In this document: in pieces, positions 10,792-20,925 of the stretch
Position numbering within the stretch: position 1 is the first letter of the stretch
Layout: each line of letters begins with the position of its first letter
NCBI RefSeq assembly: GCF_900106065.1
Contig: NZ_LT629796.1
Location: forward strand, 1,586,001 to 1,650,000
Length of the DNA: 64,000 bases
DNA from: Pseudomonas mandelii
GTDB taxonomy: Bacteria > Pseudomonadota > Gammaproteobacteria > Pseudomonadales > Pseudomonadaceae
Direction: 5' to 3'
Made by a program: the position numbers and the translations under genes
Notes under the pieces: model-generated
The model's database searches: none
What the model saw: the letters and a program-made list of their open reading frames with translations, nothing else
What the model was told of the DNA's origin: nothing

Positions 10792-11661
10792 TCAAGGCTT
10801 GGCTTTTTCCAGGTAACGGAAGAAGTCGCTGCTTGGGTCCAGGACCATGACGTCGGATTTGTTCGCGAAGCTTTCACGGTAGGCGCGCAGGCTACGGTAG
10901 AAACCGTAGAACTCCTGATCCTGGCCGTAGGCCTTGGAGTAGATCGCAGCGGCCTGGGCATCACCATCACCGCGAACCTCTTCAGATTCACGATAGGCTT
11001 CAGCCAGCAGCACACGGCGTTGACGATCGGCGTCGGCACGAATGCCTTCTGCAAGCTCGTTACCCTTGGCGCGGTGCTCGCGAGCTTCACGCTCACGCTC
11101 GGAGCTCATACGCTCGAACACACTGCGGTTTACTTCTTTCGGCAGATCGATGGCCTTGACCCGGACATCGACAACTTCGATACCCAGCTCTTTTTCCGCC
11201 ATCTTGTTCAGTGAGGCAGTGATGTCGGACATCAGCGCATCACGCTCACCGGACACCACTTCGTGCAGCGTACGCTTACCGAACTGGTCACGCAGGCCCG
11301 ACTCCAGACGACGGGAAAGACGCTCATCGGCAATCTGCTTGAGGCCGGAAGTCGCGGTGTAGAAGCGCTCGGCATCTTTCACGCGCCACTTGGCGTAGGC
11401 ATCGACCATCACGGCTTTCTTTTCCAGCGTCAGGAAGCGTTGCGTCGGTGCATCCAGCGTCATCAGGCGTGCGTCGAATTTGCGCACCTGGTTAACGTAA
11501 GGCACTTTCACATGCAGGCCCGGCTGAACATCGGCCTGGACCACCCGACCGAACTGCAGCAGCACCGCACGCTCGGTCTGAGCCACGATGTAGAAGCAGT
11601 TCCAGGCAGCGATGGCCACGACGACGCCGACAATAAGGGCGATCAGCGATTTATTGCTCAT
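10792..11661 (-). CDS. hflC: FtsH modulator HflC
   Basis: HflC is a membrane-anchored SPFH/prohibitin-family protein that assembles with HflK into a large periplasmic cage around the FtsH protease. It has 289 residues: one N-terminal membrane helix (about 5-24, LIALIVGVVVAIAAWNCFYIV), then the SPFH domain (QTERAVLLQFGRVVQADVQPGLHVKVPYVNQV) and a charged helical C-terminal part. Its ATG overlaps the hflK stop by one base, so translation is coupled. It is the last gene of the cluster before a strong terminator. Confidence 0.97.
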   Translation of the reverse strand: MSNKSLIALIVGVVVAIAAWNCFYIVAQTERAVLLQFGRVVQADVQPGLHVKVPYVNQVRKFDARLMTLDAPTQRFLTLEKKAVMVDAYAKWRVKDAERFYTATSGLKQIADERLSRRLESGLRDQFGKRTLHEVVSGERDALMSDITASLNKMAEKELGIEVVDVRVKAIDLPKEVNRSVFERMSSEREREAREHRAKGNELAEGIRADADRQRRVLLAEAYRESEEVRGDGDAQAAAIYSKAYGQDQEFYGFYRSLRAYRESFANKSDVMVLDPSSDFFRYLEKAKP

Positions 11662-12833
11662 CAGCGACTCTCCCTGGTACGTGCTTGCTGTTGCTGCAGA
11701 TCAGCTGCCGCACGCGCATTCGCTTCATTGCTGGTGGCTGCCGCACCGGTCACCGGAGTGCTGGTGTTGCGACCACTTTCGACCATCTTGTCCAGCGGCA
11801 AGTACAGCAGATTGCTCTGGCCATTCTTGTTGCCGGTCACGAGGACCTTGCTGGTATTGGTGAAGACTTCCTGCATGGTGTCCAGGTACAGACGCTCGCG
11901 GGTGACTTCAGGGGCCTTGCGGTACTCGCTCACCAGTTTGGTGAAGCGATCAGCCTCACCCTTGGCACGCGAGACGGTTTCGTCACGGTAGCCGTTGGCA
12001 TCTTCGAGGATACGCTGGGCCTGACCACGGGCTTCCGGCACGACGCCGTTGGCGTAGGTTTCAGCCTGGTTGCGCGAACGCTGCTCGTCTTCACGGGCAC
12101 GGATCACGTCATCGAAGGCTTCCTGTACTTCGCGCGGTGCCGCTGCGCTCTGTACGTTCACCTGAGTGATGGTGATACCGGTGCGATAGGTATCCATGAA
12201 GCGTTGCAGACGCTCCTTGATTTCGCTGGCCATCAACTCACGACCTTCGGTCAGCACCTGGTCCATCGCGGTGGAACCCACCACATGGCGCAAGGCACTT
12301 TCGGTCGCGTGCTGCAGGCTGATTTCCGGCGCATCGACGTTCAGCACGAAGTCCTGCAGGTTGCTGATCTTGTACTGCACGGTCAGCGGCACTTCGACGA
12401 TGTTCTCGTCTTCAGTGAGCATTTGACCCTGCTTGGTATAGGCACGCTCACGCGTGACGTTTTCCAGGTACTTGCGATCGATCGGCGGGAAGTAGATGTT
12501 CAGACCCGGGCCGACGGTTTCGTAGTACTTGCCGAAGCGCAGCACCACGGCTTGCTCCTGCTCGTCGACTACGTAGACCGCGCTGTACAGCCATACGGCC
12601 GCCAACACGACCAGGCCGATGCCGAGCAGGCCGCCGAAGCCGCCACTCTTGCCCGAACCACCGCCGTCATCACCGCGTTTCTTACCACCACCGAACAACC
12701 CGTTCAGGCTTTCCTGCAGCTTTCGGAAGGCCTCGTCGAGATCCGGTGGTCCCTTGCGGTCGCCGTTATTGCGGCGCTTGCCACCCCAAGGATCCTGATT
12801 ATTCGAGTTGCCACCCGGCTCATTCCAAGCCAT
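11661..12833 (-). CDS. hflK: FtsH modulator HflK
   Basis: HflK is the partner of HflC in the FtsH-regulating complex. Start ATG 12833 (MAWNEPGGNSNNQDPWGG) has GGAGAG just upstream; the longer frame to 12869 is not family-like. The 390 residues show a glycine/asparagine-rich cytoplasmic N-terminus, one membrane helix (GGLLGIGLVVLAAVWLYSAV, about 70-90), an SPFH domain (VVDEQEQAVVLRFGKYYETV) and a long coiled-coil (about 230-320). The tail is Gln/Ala/Arg-rich. It is translationally coupled to hflC and lies about 96 bp downstream of hflX. Confidence 0.97.
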   Translation of the reverse strand: MAWNEPGGNSNNQDPWGGKRRNNGDRKGPPDLDEAFRKLQESLNGLFGGGKKRGDDGGGSGKSGGFGGLLGIGLVVLAAVWLYSAVYVVDEQEQAVVLRFGKYYETVGPGLNIYFPPIDRKYLENVTRERAYTKQGQMLTEDENIVEVPLTVQYKISNLQDFVLNVDAPEISLQHATESALRHVVGSTAMDQVLTEGRELMASEIKERLQRFMDTYRTGITITQVNVQSAAAPREVQEAFDDVIRAREDEQRSRNQAETYANGVVPEARGQAQRILEDANGYRDETVSRAKGEADRFTKLVSEYRKAPEVTRERLYLDTMQEVFTNTSKVLVTGNKNGQSNLLYLPLDKMVESGRNTSTPVTGAAATSNEANARAAADLQQQQARTRESR

Positions 12834-12929
12834 AGCGCTCTCCATCTGATAAAGCAAAGACGCACCCACGGCGCGCCGACCAATGCTACAGAATGCCTGT
12901 CACCGCGGCACAACCGCTTTTTCAGGCTT

Positions 12930-14231
12930 TTATTGCAAAGTGTGTTGTTCGATGAATTCCATCGGTTGCAGACCTTCGCGACTCACCAGTCGATTCAACT
13001 CAACCCGTGGCAAGCGAACGGCCAGCAGGCTGATGCCTTCTTCGTCGTGTTCTTCTTTCTGCACCGCACCGAGTTCGAAAAACTGCGCACGCAGTCGAGC
13101 AAAACGTTGCGGCAAGCGCAAGGTGCCAACAAACAAATCACCGCCCAGCAACTCGGCAATGGCTTGCTCAAGCAATTCCAGACCACTGCCATCACGCGCC
13201 GACAGCCAGACCCGTTGGGGCTTGCCGTTTTCGTCGCGCTGGATTTGTGGCTCAACGCCTTCAAGCAAATCGAGTTTGTTATAGACCTCGAGGATCGGCA
13301 AGTCCTGGGCACCGATCTCGCCCAGCACCACCATCACCTGCTCGATCTGCAACATGCGATCCGGTTCGGCCGCATCGATCACGTGCAACAGCAGGTCTGA
13401 GTTGCTCGACTCTTCGAGCGTAGACCGAAATGCCTCAACCAGTTTGTGAGGCAAGTGGCGTATGAAACCCACCGTATCGGCCAGGACAATCGGCCCCAGG
13501 TCGTCGAGCTCCAGACGGCGCAAGGTCGGGTCCAGCGTGGCAAACAACTGGTCAGCCGCGTACACGTCGGATTTCGTCACGTTATTGAAGAGCGTGGATT
13601 TGCCGGCGTTGGTATAGCCCACAAGGGACACGGTAGGAATATCCGCACGCGAACGGCCGCGTCGTGACTGCTCGCGCTGACTGCGCACTTTTTCCAGTCG
13701 GCCCTTGATCTGTCGCAGGCGTACCCGCAGCAAACGGCGGTCGGTTTCCAGCTGGGTTTCACCCGGGCCACGCATGCCGATACCGCCACCTTGACGCTCA
13801 AGGTGAGTCCAGCCACGAACCAGCCGGGTGCTCATGTGGTCAAGCTGGGCCAGTTCTACCTGGAGCTTGCCTTCATGGGTACGGGCGCGCTGGGCGAAAA
13901 TATCGAGAATCAGACCCGTGCGGTCGATCACGCGACACTCGAAAACACGTTCGAGGTTACGTTCCTGACTGGGCGTGAGGATGTGATTGAAGATCACCAG
14001 ATCTGCCTTCTCGGCATGGACCAGGTCGCGAAGTTCCTCGACCTTGCCGCTGCCAATCAGGAATTTGGCGGTTGGCCGATGACGCGGCACGTTAAAAAAC
14101 GCAACGGTCTCGGCGCCAGCCGAATTAGCCAACTCCTGAAACTCCTGCGGATCTTCGCGCGCCTCAGGGTCCTGTCCATCCAAGTGAACGAGGATCACTC
14201 GCTCACCACCACCGTGGCGCTCAAAGAACAA
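12930..14231 (-). CDS. hflX: Ribosome-rescue GTPase HflX
   Basis: HflX splits stalled 70S ribosomes, for instance after heat stress. The 433 residues start at TTG 14231 (MFFERHGGGER) with AGGAG upstream, 12 bp after hfq. Order: N-terminal HflX domain with the glycine-rich GGIGMRGPGETQLETDRR, a coiled-coil linker, then the G domain with GYTNAGKSTLFN (G1), DTVGFIRHLP (G3) and NKLDLL (G4), and a short C-terminal domain. The TTG start may limit expression relative to hfq. The hfq-hflX-hflK-hflC order is conserved in gammaproteobacteria. Confidence 0.97.
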   Translation of the reverse strand: MFFERHGGGERVILVHLDGQDPEAREDPQEFQELANSAGAETVAFFNVPRHRPTAKFLIGSGKVEELRDLVHAEKADLVIFNHILTPSQERNLERVFECRVIDRTGLILDIFAQRARTHEGKLQVELAQLDHMSTRLVRGWTHLERQGGGIGMRGPGETQLETDRRLLRVRLRQIKGRLEKVRSQREQSRRGRSRADIPTVSLVGYTNAGKSTLFNNVTKSDVYAADQLFATLDPTLRRLELDDLGPIVLADTVGFIRHLPHKLVEAFRSTLEESSNSDLLLHVIDAAEPDRMLQIEQVMVVLGEIGAQDLPILEVYNKLDLLEGVEPQIQRDENGKPQRVWLSARDGSGLELLEQAIAELLGGDLFVGTLRLPQRFARLRAQFFELGAVQKEEHDEEGISLLAVRLPRVELNRLVSREGLQPMEFIEQHTLQ

Positions 14232-14243
14232 AGGAGACTCCTA

Positions 14244-14504
14244 TCAGGCGTTACCTGGCTCAGCGTCACCTGCTTCGGATTCGGTTGCGCTAGGCAGACG
14301 AATTGGACGAACCGGCACCACTGTAGAGATAGCGTGTTTGTAAACCATCTGGCTGACGGTGTTTTTCAGCAGGATAACGAACTGGTCGAAAGACTCGATC
14401 GTGCCTTGCAGTTTGATCCCGTTCACCAGGTAGATGGACACCCCAACTTTCTCTTTACGTAAAGTATTCAAGTAAGGGTCTTGTAGCGAATGCCCTTTTG
14501 ACAT
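14244..14504 (-). CDS. hfq: RNA chaperone Hfq
   Basis: Hfq is the hexameric Sm-like chaperone for small RNAs and, in pseudomonads, the Crc-dependent translational repressor of carbon catabolite genes. The 86 residues start at ATG 14504 ([20 protein letters not shown]), 8 bp after AAGGAGT; an upstream GTG would add three residues only. Sm1 ([20 protein letters not shown]) and Sm2 ([10 protein letters not shown]) motifs are intact. The C-terminal tail is short and acidic, typical of Pseudomonas. It follows miaA by 94 bp and precedes hflX by 12 bp. Confidence 0.98.
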   Translation of the reverse strand: MSKGHSLQDPYLNTLRKEKVGVSIYLVNGIKLQGTIESFDQFVILLKNTVSQMVYKHAISTVVPVRPIRLPSATESEAGDAEPGNA

Positions 14505-14598
14505 GTGCCGCACTCCTTTAAGGATTCAATATAAAAAATAGGTAAACAGATGGCTTGTGGCCGTCACACCCCCAAGGATAGACGGCAATTGCAAGGAC

Positions 14599-15570
14599 TC
14601 AGCTCAATATGGAGATGGTCCCCAGGTATTTCAAGGCGCGCGGCAGATTGTCGCAATCCAGGCTGTCCAACCAGTGTAAATCAGCCCAGCTGCGCAGCCA
14701 GGTGAACTGACGCTTTGCCAATTGGCGCGTGGCAATGATTCCACGCTCCTGCATCTCGGCTTGGGTCAGCTTGCCATCCAGGTAGTCCCAGACTTGTCGG
14801 TAGCCTACCGCACGTATAGACGGCAACCCGGAATGCAGGTCACTTCGCTTACGCAGGGCTACGACCTCGTCAATGAATCCCTGTTCCAACATAACTGTGA
14901 ATCTTTGTTTAATTCGCTCGTGCAGTACCTGGCGATTTGCCGGAGCAATGGCCAAGTTCGCGACAGTATAGGGCAATTGTTGCAGTCCCGAAGCGGCTGC
15001 TTCAGTACTTTGCGCACTTTGTCTCAGCCGCAGCTCGGTCATGCTCTGACCGCTGACGCGATAAACTTCCAGCGCTCGACTGAGTCGCTGCGGATCGTTC
15101 GGATGAATTCGCGCCGCCGAAACCGGGTCTACGAGCGCCAATTGTTCGTGCAGGGCTTGCCAGCCAAGGCGTGCAGCCTCTTCTTCGATCTGCGCACGAA
15201 CCTCGGGATCCGCCGCCGGCATTTCTGCCAGTCCTTCGACCAAAGCCTTGTAGTAGAGCATCGTGCCGCCTACAAGCAGCGGAATTTTGCCTCGCGAAGT
15301 GATCTCGGCCATCGCCTCCAGCGCATCACGGCGAAAATCCGCCGCCGAATAGCTCTCGGCCGGATCAAGAATATCGATCAAACGGTGCGGAAACTCGGCC
15401 AGAATCTCTTTCGAAGGCTTGGCGGTGCCGATGTCCATGCCGCGGTAGACCAGCGCCGAATCGACACTGATCAGCTCGCAAGGCAGCACTTTGGTCAGTT
15501 CGATGGCCAGATCAGTCTTGCCCGCTGCGGTCGGGCCCATCAGGAAAATCGCAGGTGGCAGCTGGCTCAT
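14599..15570 (-). CDS. miaA: tRNA dimethylallyltransferase MiaA
   Basis: MiaA adds the isopentenyl group to A37 of tRNAs reading UNN codons. It has 323 residues from ATG 15570 ([22 protein letters not shown]), whose P-loop is GPTAAGKT. Other signatures: [49 protein letters not shown], and the C-terminal [12 protein letters not shown]. Its ATG overlaps the mutL stop by one base (TGATG), so the apparent upstream extension is rejected. The amiB-mutL-miaA-hfq order is the classical superoperon. Confidence 0.98.
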   Translation of the reverse strand: MSQLPPAIFLMGPTAAGKTDLAIELTKVLPCELISVDSALVYRGMDIGTAKPSKEILAEFPHRLIDILDPAESYSAADFRRDALEAMAEITSRGKIPLLVGGTMLYYKALVEGLAEMPAADPEVRAQIEEEAARLGWQALHEQLALVDPVSAARIHPNDPQRLSRALEVYRVSGQSMTELRLRQSAQSTEAAASGLQQLPYTVANLAIAPANRQVLHERIKQRFTVMLEQGFIDEVVALRKRSDLHSGLPSIRAVGYRQVWDYLDGKLTQAEMQERGIIATRQLAKRQFTWLRSWADLHWLDSLDCDNLPRALKYLGTISILS

Positions 15571-17480
15571 CAACGACCGCGCAAGAACAGTTTGTCCAGA
15601 TCGTCCAGGCCCAATTGGGTCCAGGTCGGTCGGCCATGGTTGCATTGACCGCTGCGCTCGGTGTTTTCCATGTCCCGCAGCAGACCGTTCATTTCCGGCA
15701 GCGCCAGACGCCGGTTTGCCCGAATAGCGCCGTGGCAGGCCATGGTGCCAAGCAGTTCGTTGAGGTGCGCCTGGATACGGTCGCTGGTGCCGTATTCCAT
15801 CAGATCGGCCAACACATCACTCACCAATCGATTCGCTTCAGCTTGCTTGAGCAAGGCTGGAATCTGCCGGATCGCCAGTGTTTCCGGGCCGAGGCGCTGC
15901 AGTTCAAAGCCCAGACGCTGGAACCACGCGACGTTTTCTTCGGCGCAATCGCCTTCGCGTTCGCTAACCGCCAACGATTCCGGCACCAACAGCGGCTGGC
16001 CGCTCAGGCCTTCGCTGGCCATCGCGATTTTCAGGCGCTCGTACATGATCCGTTCGTGGGCGGCGTGCATGTCCACCAGCACTAGGCCTTGGGCGTTTTC
16101 CGAGAGAATGTAGATACCTTTGAGCTGCGCCAATGCATAGCCCAATGGAGGAATATCATCCTGACCGGCCGGGAGCGCGACGGCATTTGCCTCTGGCAAA
16201 GGTGCAAAAAACTCCCGGTACGCCGCCTGGGCTTCAGCCGCTGGCACGCCGGACTGGGGACGCGGCGTGTATTGATACTGATAACCGGCGCCAGCGCCCG
16301 AGCCTGCCGTCGTATTGAACGACGGCTGCGCCTGAGGTTGCTCCAGCAGGGCATTGGCCGCCAGGCGCATTTCGCCCTGGGGACCGAATTCACCGGCGTC
16401 TATGCCGGTCGGTCGAACGATCGCCGTCGCCACCGGTGCAGCCAGATGATCATCCGGTCGCACATCGCCCAAGGCGCGGTGCAAGGTGCCGTAGAGAAAG
16501 TCGTGGACCATACGCCCGTCACGGAAGCGCACTTCGTGTTTGGTCGGGTGCACGTTGACGTCGACACCGGCCGGATCGACCTCGAAAAACAGCACGAACG
16601 TCGGGTGCCGACCATTGAACAGCACGTCGCGATACGCCTGGCGCACCGCGTGGGCCACCAGTTTGTCGCGCACGGCACGGCCGTTCACAAAAAAATACTG
16701 CAAGTCCGCCTGGCTGCGGTTGAACGTCGGCAACCCGACCCAACCCCACAAATGCAGGCCATTGCGTTCGATTTCGATCGGCAGCGCCTGTTCCAGGAAA
16801 CCTGAACCGCAAATCGCTGCCACTCGCCGCGCACGGGCCGCGTCGTCATGGGCTTCGTGCAGGCTGAGGATGGTTTTGCCGTTGTGACGCAAATGAAACG
16901 CCACGTCGAAACGCGCCAGCGCCAGACGCTTGATCACTTCTTGCAGGTGATCGAATTCGGTTTTTTCAGTCTTGAGGAATTTGCGCCGCGCCGGGGTGTT
17001 GAAGAACAGATCGCGCACTTCAACCGAGGTGCCCACCGGGTGGGCAGCGGGTTGAACCCGGGGCGCCATGTCCCGGCCTTCGGTCTCGACCTGCCAGGCC
17101 TGGTCGGCATCCTTGGTCCGGGACGTCAGGGTCAGACGCGCCACGGAGCTGATCGAGGCGAGGGCTTCACCGCGAAACCCGAGACTCATGACCTGCTCGA
17201 GGTCTTCCAGGTTGCGAATCTTGCTGGTGGCATGTCGCGCCAGGGCCAGCGGCAGGTCATCGGCCGAAATGCCGCTGCCGTCATCGCGCACCCGCAACAG
17301 CTTGACGCCACCCTGCTCCACATCGACGTCGATGCGTTTGGCGCCGGAGTCGAGGCTGTTCTCCAGCAACTCCTTGATCACCGAGGCCGGGCGTTCAACC
17401 ACCTCACCGGCGGCAATCTGGTTCGCCAGTCGCGGGCTGAGCAGCTCGATGCGAGCCGCATGGGTCAACACCTGATTCAT
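15570..17480 (-). CDS. mutL: DNA mismatch repair protein MutL (endonuclease type)
   Basis: MutL links mismatch recognition by MutS to strand removal. The 636 residues show an N-terminal GHKL ATPase ([12 protein letters not shown] about 37-48, DDGSGI about 66, [10 protein letters not shown] 101-110), a transducer domain with [11 protein letters not shown], a proline/glutamine-rich linker (about 370-430) and a C-terminal dimerisation domain. The latter holds [12 protein letters not shown] starting at D470, matching the metal-dependent nuclease motif DMHA(X)2E(X)4E, and a C-terminal ACHGAIRAN with CNHGRPT. This MutL is therefore predicted to nick DNA, as in P. aeruginosa and unlike E. coli. It overlaps amiB by 4 bp (ATGA). 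Confidence 0.97.
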   Translation of the reverse strand: MNQVLTHAARIELLSPRLANQIAAGEVVERPASVIKELLENSLDSGAKRIDVDVEQGGVKLLRVRDDGSGISADDLPLALARHATSKIRNLEDLEQVMSLGFRGEALASISSVARLTLTSRTKDADQAWQVETEGRDMAPRVQPAAHPVGTSVEVRDLFFNTPARRKFLKTEKTEFDHLQEVIKRLALARFDVAFHLRHNGKTILSLHEAHDDAARARRVAAICGSGFLEQALPIEIERNGLHLWGWVGLPTFNRSQADLQYFFVNGRAVRDKLVAHAVRQAYRDVLFNGRHPTFVLFFEVDPAGVDVNVHPTKHEVRFRDGRMVHDFLYGTLHRALGDVRPDDHLAAPVATAIVRPTGIDAGEFGPQGEMRLAANALLEQPQAQPSFNTTAGSGAGAGYQYQYTPRPQSGVPAAEAQAAYREFFAPLPEANAVALPAGQDDIPPLGYALAQLKGIYILSENAQGLVLVDMHAAHERIMYERLKIAMASEGLSGQPLLVPESLAVSEREGDCAEENVAWFQRLGFELQRLGPETLAIRQIPALLKQAEANRLVSDVLADLMEYGTSDRIQAHLNELLGTMACHGAIRANRRLALPEMNGLLRDMENTERSGQCNHGRPTWTQLGLDDLDKLFLRGR

Positions 17481-18904
17481 TCTTTGGACGCCAGTTCTGT
17501 GCCGGGAATGGTCAGGGTCTGACCGATTTTCAGCTCGTCGCTTTTCAGGTTATTGGCGCTGCGTAATGTGGCCGGAGACACTTGGTAACGCACGGCAATC
17601 ATCGCCAGCGTCTCACCCGGGTTTACCCTGTGGTCACGTGGGCCTTGAGCGATCTTGCCGGAATCACGCAGCCAGGCGATGTAGGTGCCCGGCGGCGGGT
17701 TCTGCTGGAAGAACTGGCGCACGCCACTGCTGATCGAACGCGCCAGCGCCTGCTGGTGGTTCGCGGCAGCCAGTTTGGACGCTTCGTTGGCGTTGGAGAT
17801 GAACCCGGTTTCGACCAGGATCGACGGGATGTCCGGCGACTTCAACACCATGAACCCGGCCTGCTCCACGCGCTGTTTGTGCAGCGGCGTGACGCGACCG
17901 ATGTTGCTCAAGACTTTTTGGCCAACGTTCAGGCTGGACGTCAGGGAAGCCGTCATCGACAGATCGAGGAGCACGCCCGCGAGCATGCGGTCCTTGTCGT
18001 CGAGGCTGACGTTGCCGGCACCGCCGATCAAGTCGGAACGGTTTTCGCTATCGGCCAGCCAACGGGCCGTCTCCGAGGTGGCGCCGCGATCAGACAGGGC
18101 AAACACCGACGCACCGAACGCCGCAGCCGAAGGGGCGGCATCGGCGTGGATCGACACGAACAGGTCGGCGCCTTTCTTGCGGGCGATTTCGGTACGGCCG
18201 CGCAATGGAATGAAGTAGTCGCCGGTACGGGTCAGTTCGGCGCGGAAGCCTTTCATGCCGTTGACCTGGCGTTGCAATTCGCGGGCGATGGCCAGCACCA
18301 CGTCTTTTTCACGCTGACCGCGAGACCCCGAGGCACCCGGGTCTTCGCCGCCGTGGCCGGCGTCGATCACCACGATGATGTCGCGTTTGCCGGCAGGCGC
18401 AGGCGGCAGCTTCACCGGAGGCTCTACCGGCGTGACCGGCACTGGGGCCACCGTCGCGACGTTGGTTGGCGCCGGTATTGGCGCGGCATCGGCAGCGTTA
18501 TCGAACAGGTCGACCACCAGTCGATTGCCGTATTGGGCATTTGGCGCCAGGGTGAAGCTTTTTGGCGTAACAGCTTTTTTCAGGTCGATGACCACCCGCA
18601 AATCGGTCGGCGTGCGTTGGGCCGAGCGCATGGCGGTAATCGGAGTGTTCGAGGTGTTGACGTTCAGCGGCGAGCCAAGGGAGGCGCCATTGATGTCGAT
18701 CACCAGCCGATCCGGGGAGGTCAGGGTGAAAACGCTGTGTTGCACCGGCCCGGTCAGGTCGAACACCAACCGTGTGTTATCCGGCGCCCGCCACAGGCGA
18801 ACGCTGTTGACCTTAGTCTCGGCCACAGCGTCGACGGTCACCGCCAAAAACAACATCCCTACGGCAGCTACCATCGCGCGAAAGCGCATACCTGACCCCA
18901 TCAT
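17477..18904 (-). CDS. amiB: N-acetylmuramoyl-L-alanine amidase AmiB with LysM domain
   Basis: AmiB is a periplasmic amidase that splits septal peptidoglycan for daughter-cell separation. The 475 residues comprise a signal peptide ([18 protein letters not shown]), an AMIN domain ([20 protein letters not shown]), a proline-rich linker, an Amidase_3 zinc domain with [14 protein letters not shown] (His ligand), SIHADA (His ligand) and [10 protein letters not shown] (catalytic Glu), and a C-terminal LysM motif ([20 protein letters not shown]). ATG 18904 directly follows the tsaE stop; ATG 18901 or ATG 18889 ([11 protein letters not shown]) are equally possible. It ends in a 4-bp overlap with mutL. 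Confidence 0.95.
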   Translation of the reverse strand: MMGSGMRFRAMVAAVGMLFLAVTVDAVAETKVNSVRLWRAPDNTRLVFDLTGPVQHSVFTLTSPDRLVIDINGASLGSPLNVNTSNTPITAMRSAQRTPTDLRVVIDLKKAVTPKSFTLAPNAQYGNRLVVDLFDNAADAAPIPAPTNVATVAPVPVTPVEPPVKLPPAPAGKRDIIVVIDAGHGGEDPGASGSRGQREKDVVLAIARELQRQVNGMKGFRAELTRTGDYFIPLRGRTEIARKKGADLFVSIHADAAPSAAAFGASVFALSDRGATSETARWLADSENRSDLIGGAGNVSLDDKDRMLAGVLLDLSMTASLTSSLNVGQKVLSNIGRVTPLHKQRVEQAGFMVLKSPDIPSILVETGFISNANEASKLAAANHQQALARSISSGVRQFFQQNPPPGTYIAWLRDSGKIAQGPRDHRVNPGETLAMIAVRYQVSPATLRSANNLKSDELKIGQTLTIPGTELASKE

Positions 18905-19375
18905 TTAATTGGATTCCAATGCCAAAGCGGCACACCACGACTCGCCGCGCGAGCCCTGGGACAAAATTTTCAGCGAACGCCCGCTGTCTTGCGGGCTAAT
19001 GGTAATGGTCAGGTCGGGCTTTGGCAAAAAGCCTGCACCCTTCTGGGGCCATTCGATCAGGCACAGCGCGTCGTCTTCGAAGTAGTCGCGGATACCGAGG
19101 TACTCCAGTTCTTCCGGATCAACCAGTCGATAGAGGTCGAAATGGAAGGCCCGGATGTCGCCGATTTCGTAAGGCTCGACCAGGGTGAACGTCGGACTTT
19201 TTACCGCCCCCACATGCCCCAGGCCACGGATAATGCCCCGTGACAGCGTGGTTTTCCCCGCCCCCAGATCGCCTTCCAGAAAAATCAGACCGTGCCCTTG
19301 GGTGGTTTGTGCGATGCGTGCGCCAAATGCGGTCATCGCCTCTTCATCGGCCAGGTACAGGGTTACTTCAGACAC
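18905..19375 (-). CDS. tsaE: tRNA threonylcarbamoyladenosine synthesis ATPase TsaE
   Basis: TsaE is the ATPase of the TsaBDE complex that makes t6A37 in ANN-decoding tRNAs. It has 156 residues starting at GTG 19375, 8 bp downstream of GGAGGAG. The P-loop GDLGAGKTTLSRGI, the switch-like KSPTFTLVEPYE, HFDLYRLVDPEELEYLGIRDYF and LIEWPQKG are all present. It overlaps the end of nnr by 13 bp and its stop abuts the amiB start, so the whole run from nnr to hflC is probably transcribed together. Confidence 0.97.
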   Translation of the reverse strand: MSEVTLYLADEEAMTAFGARIAQTTQGHGLIFLEGDLGAGKTTLSRGIIRGLGHVGAVKSPTFTLVEPYEIGDIRAFHFDLYRLVDPEELEYLGIRDYFEDDALCLIEWPQKGAGFLPKPDLTITISPQDSGRSLKILSQGSRGESWCAALALESN

Positions 19376-20862
19376 GGTGCTTGCTCCTCCAACAACTGAC
19401 GAATGGCTGGGATCAAATCACTGGCCGCCAGCCCGCGGCCCGATTTACCTTGTTGCTCGCCGGCATTGGCGTGCAGCCAGACCGCCAGACAAGCAGCGTT
19501 GAACGCGTCCATGCCTTGGGCCAGCAACGCGCCGACCAGACCGGCCAGCACATCACCCAAACCCGCGGTGGCCATGGCCGGATGCCCTTGATGAGACAAC
19601 GCCAGGCGCCCGTCGGGGCTGGCGATCAGACTGCCGGCGCCTTTAAGAATCACAACAGCTGTATATTTTTTGCTCAATGCATGAGCTGCCGCCGGGCGAT
19701 CAGCCTGGACTTCGGCGGTGCTGATCCCCAGCAACCGCGCCGCTTCACCCGGATGCGGCGTGATCACGCAGTCCTTGGGCAAGCTCACATGGTTTGAAGC
19801 CAGCAAATTCAACGCATCGGCATCCCAGACTTGCGGCAACGGCGCGTTGGCCGCCGCCGACAAAAGACTGCGCCCCCAGGCAGCCTGACCCAAGCCCGGG
19901 CCGACCACCAACACGGAAACCTTTTGCAGCAGTTCCATCAGTTGATTGGCCGAGGAAGTGCCCAACACCATCGCTTCAGGAATTCTCGCCAACGCCGCAG
20001 GCACATGTTCACTGCGTGTGGCCACGGACACCATCCCCGCACCACTGCGCAATGCGCTCTGCGCGCTCAGTAGAATGGCACCGCCGAAGCCACGATCACC
20101 GCCGATCAGCAAGACGTGACCGAATTTGCCTTTATGGGCGGTTGGCACGCGGCCTGCCAGACGCGGCAAATTACCGGCTGTCAGGCGCCGTGCATCAATG
20201 TCGACCCCGTTAAACGACTCGGCGCTGGCTTGCAGATCGTTGAACACCAGCTCGCCGACCACATCCGCGGCGTCCCCCGTGAACAATCCCACCTTCAAGG
20301 CAATGTAGGTCACGGTCAGATCAGCTCGGACAGCCGTGCCCAATATGCGCCCCGTATCGGCGCACAAACCCGAAGGGATATCCACCGCCGCCACCGGCAG
20401 TCCACTGGCGTTGATTGCGGTGATCGCGCTGGCGAAGGGCTCTCGCACTTCGCCGGTCAAACCGGTACCGAGCAAGGCGTCGAGCACGATTCCACGCAAT
20501 TCCGACTGCGCAGTGAAGGCTTGAACCGCAATGCCCTCGGACACCGCCGCGGCATGGGCCAGCGCCGCGTCCCCCTGCAAACGCTGGGGATCGCCAGCCG
20601 CCAAGACCCGGACATGCCAACCGGCACGTCGCGCCAGCACCGCCACCAGATAACCGTCACCGGAGTTATTGCCGCGACCGGCCACGACTGTCAATTCATT
20701 CGCCGACGGCCACTGACGGACGAGTCCACGCCAGGTCGCTCGCGCTGCACGCTGCATCAATTCGAAGCCCGGCGTGCCGGCCGCGATCAGATTCGCATCA
20801 AGGGCTCGCACGTGCGCGGCGCTGTACAGCGCGTCGGGTAAATCATCTTTAGTGTGCGGCAT
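19363..20862 (-). CDS. nnr: Bifunctional NAD(P)HX epimerase / ADP-dependent dehydratase
   Basis: The enzyme repairs hydrated NAD(P)H: the N-terminal YjeF_N half epimerises and the C-terminal ribokinase-like half dehydrates with ADP. The 499 residues start at ATG 20862 (MPHTKDDLPDALYSAAHVRALD); GGAG lies 11 bp upstream. Motifs: AGRGNNSGDGYLVA (epimerase), LLGTGLTG, AVDIPSGLCADTG, then KFGHVLLIGGDRGFGGA, VVGPGLGQ, ITPHPGEAARLLG and GLGDVLAG in the dehydratase half. It is divergent from queG across a 63-bp gap that must hold both promoters, and overlaps tsaE by 13 bp. Confidence 0.96.
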   Translation of the reverse strand: MPHTKDDLPDALYSAAHVRALDANLIAAGTPGFELMQRAARATWRGLVRQWPSANELTVVAGRGNNSGDGYLVAVLARRAGWHVRVLAAGDPQRLQGDAALAHAAAVSEGIAVQAFTAQSELRGIVLDALLGTGLTGEVREPFASAITAINASGLPVAAVDIPSGLCADTGRILGTAVRADLTVTYIALKVGLFTGDAADVVGELVFNDLQASAESFNGVDIDARRLTAGNLPRLAGRVPTAHKGKFGHVLLIGGDRGFGGAILLSAQSALRSGAGMVSVATRSEHVPAALARIPEAMVLGTSSANQLMELLQKVSVLVVGPGLGQAAWGRSLLSAAANAPLPQVWDADALNLLASNHVSLPKDCVITPHPGEAARLLGISTAEVQADRPAAAHALSKKYTAVVILKGAGSLIASPDGRLALSHQGHPAMATAGLGDVLAGLVGALLAQGMDAFNAACLAVWLHANAGEQQGKSGRGLAASDLIPAIRQLLEEQAPCLK

Positions 20863-20925
20863 GCGTCTTCGGGCTCCGATGTCTGGCAGAATTATACGCA
20901 CCTCAGCTCCGGTTTCTCTCGCCTC

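Noticed and set aside
11685..13400. 571-codon plus-strand frame
   Set aside because: Antisense of hflK and hflX, no recognisable motif.
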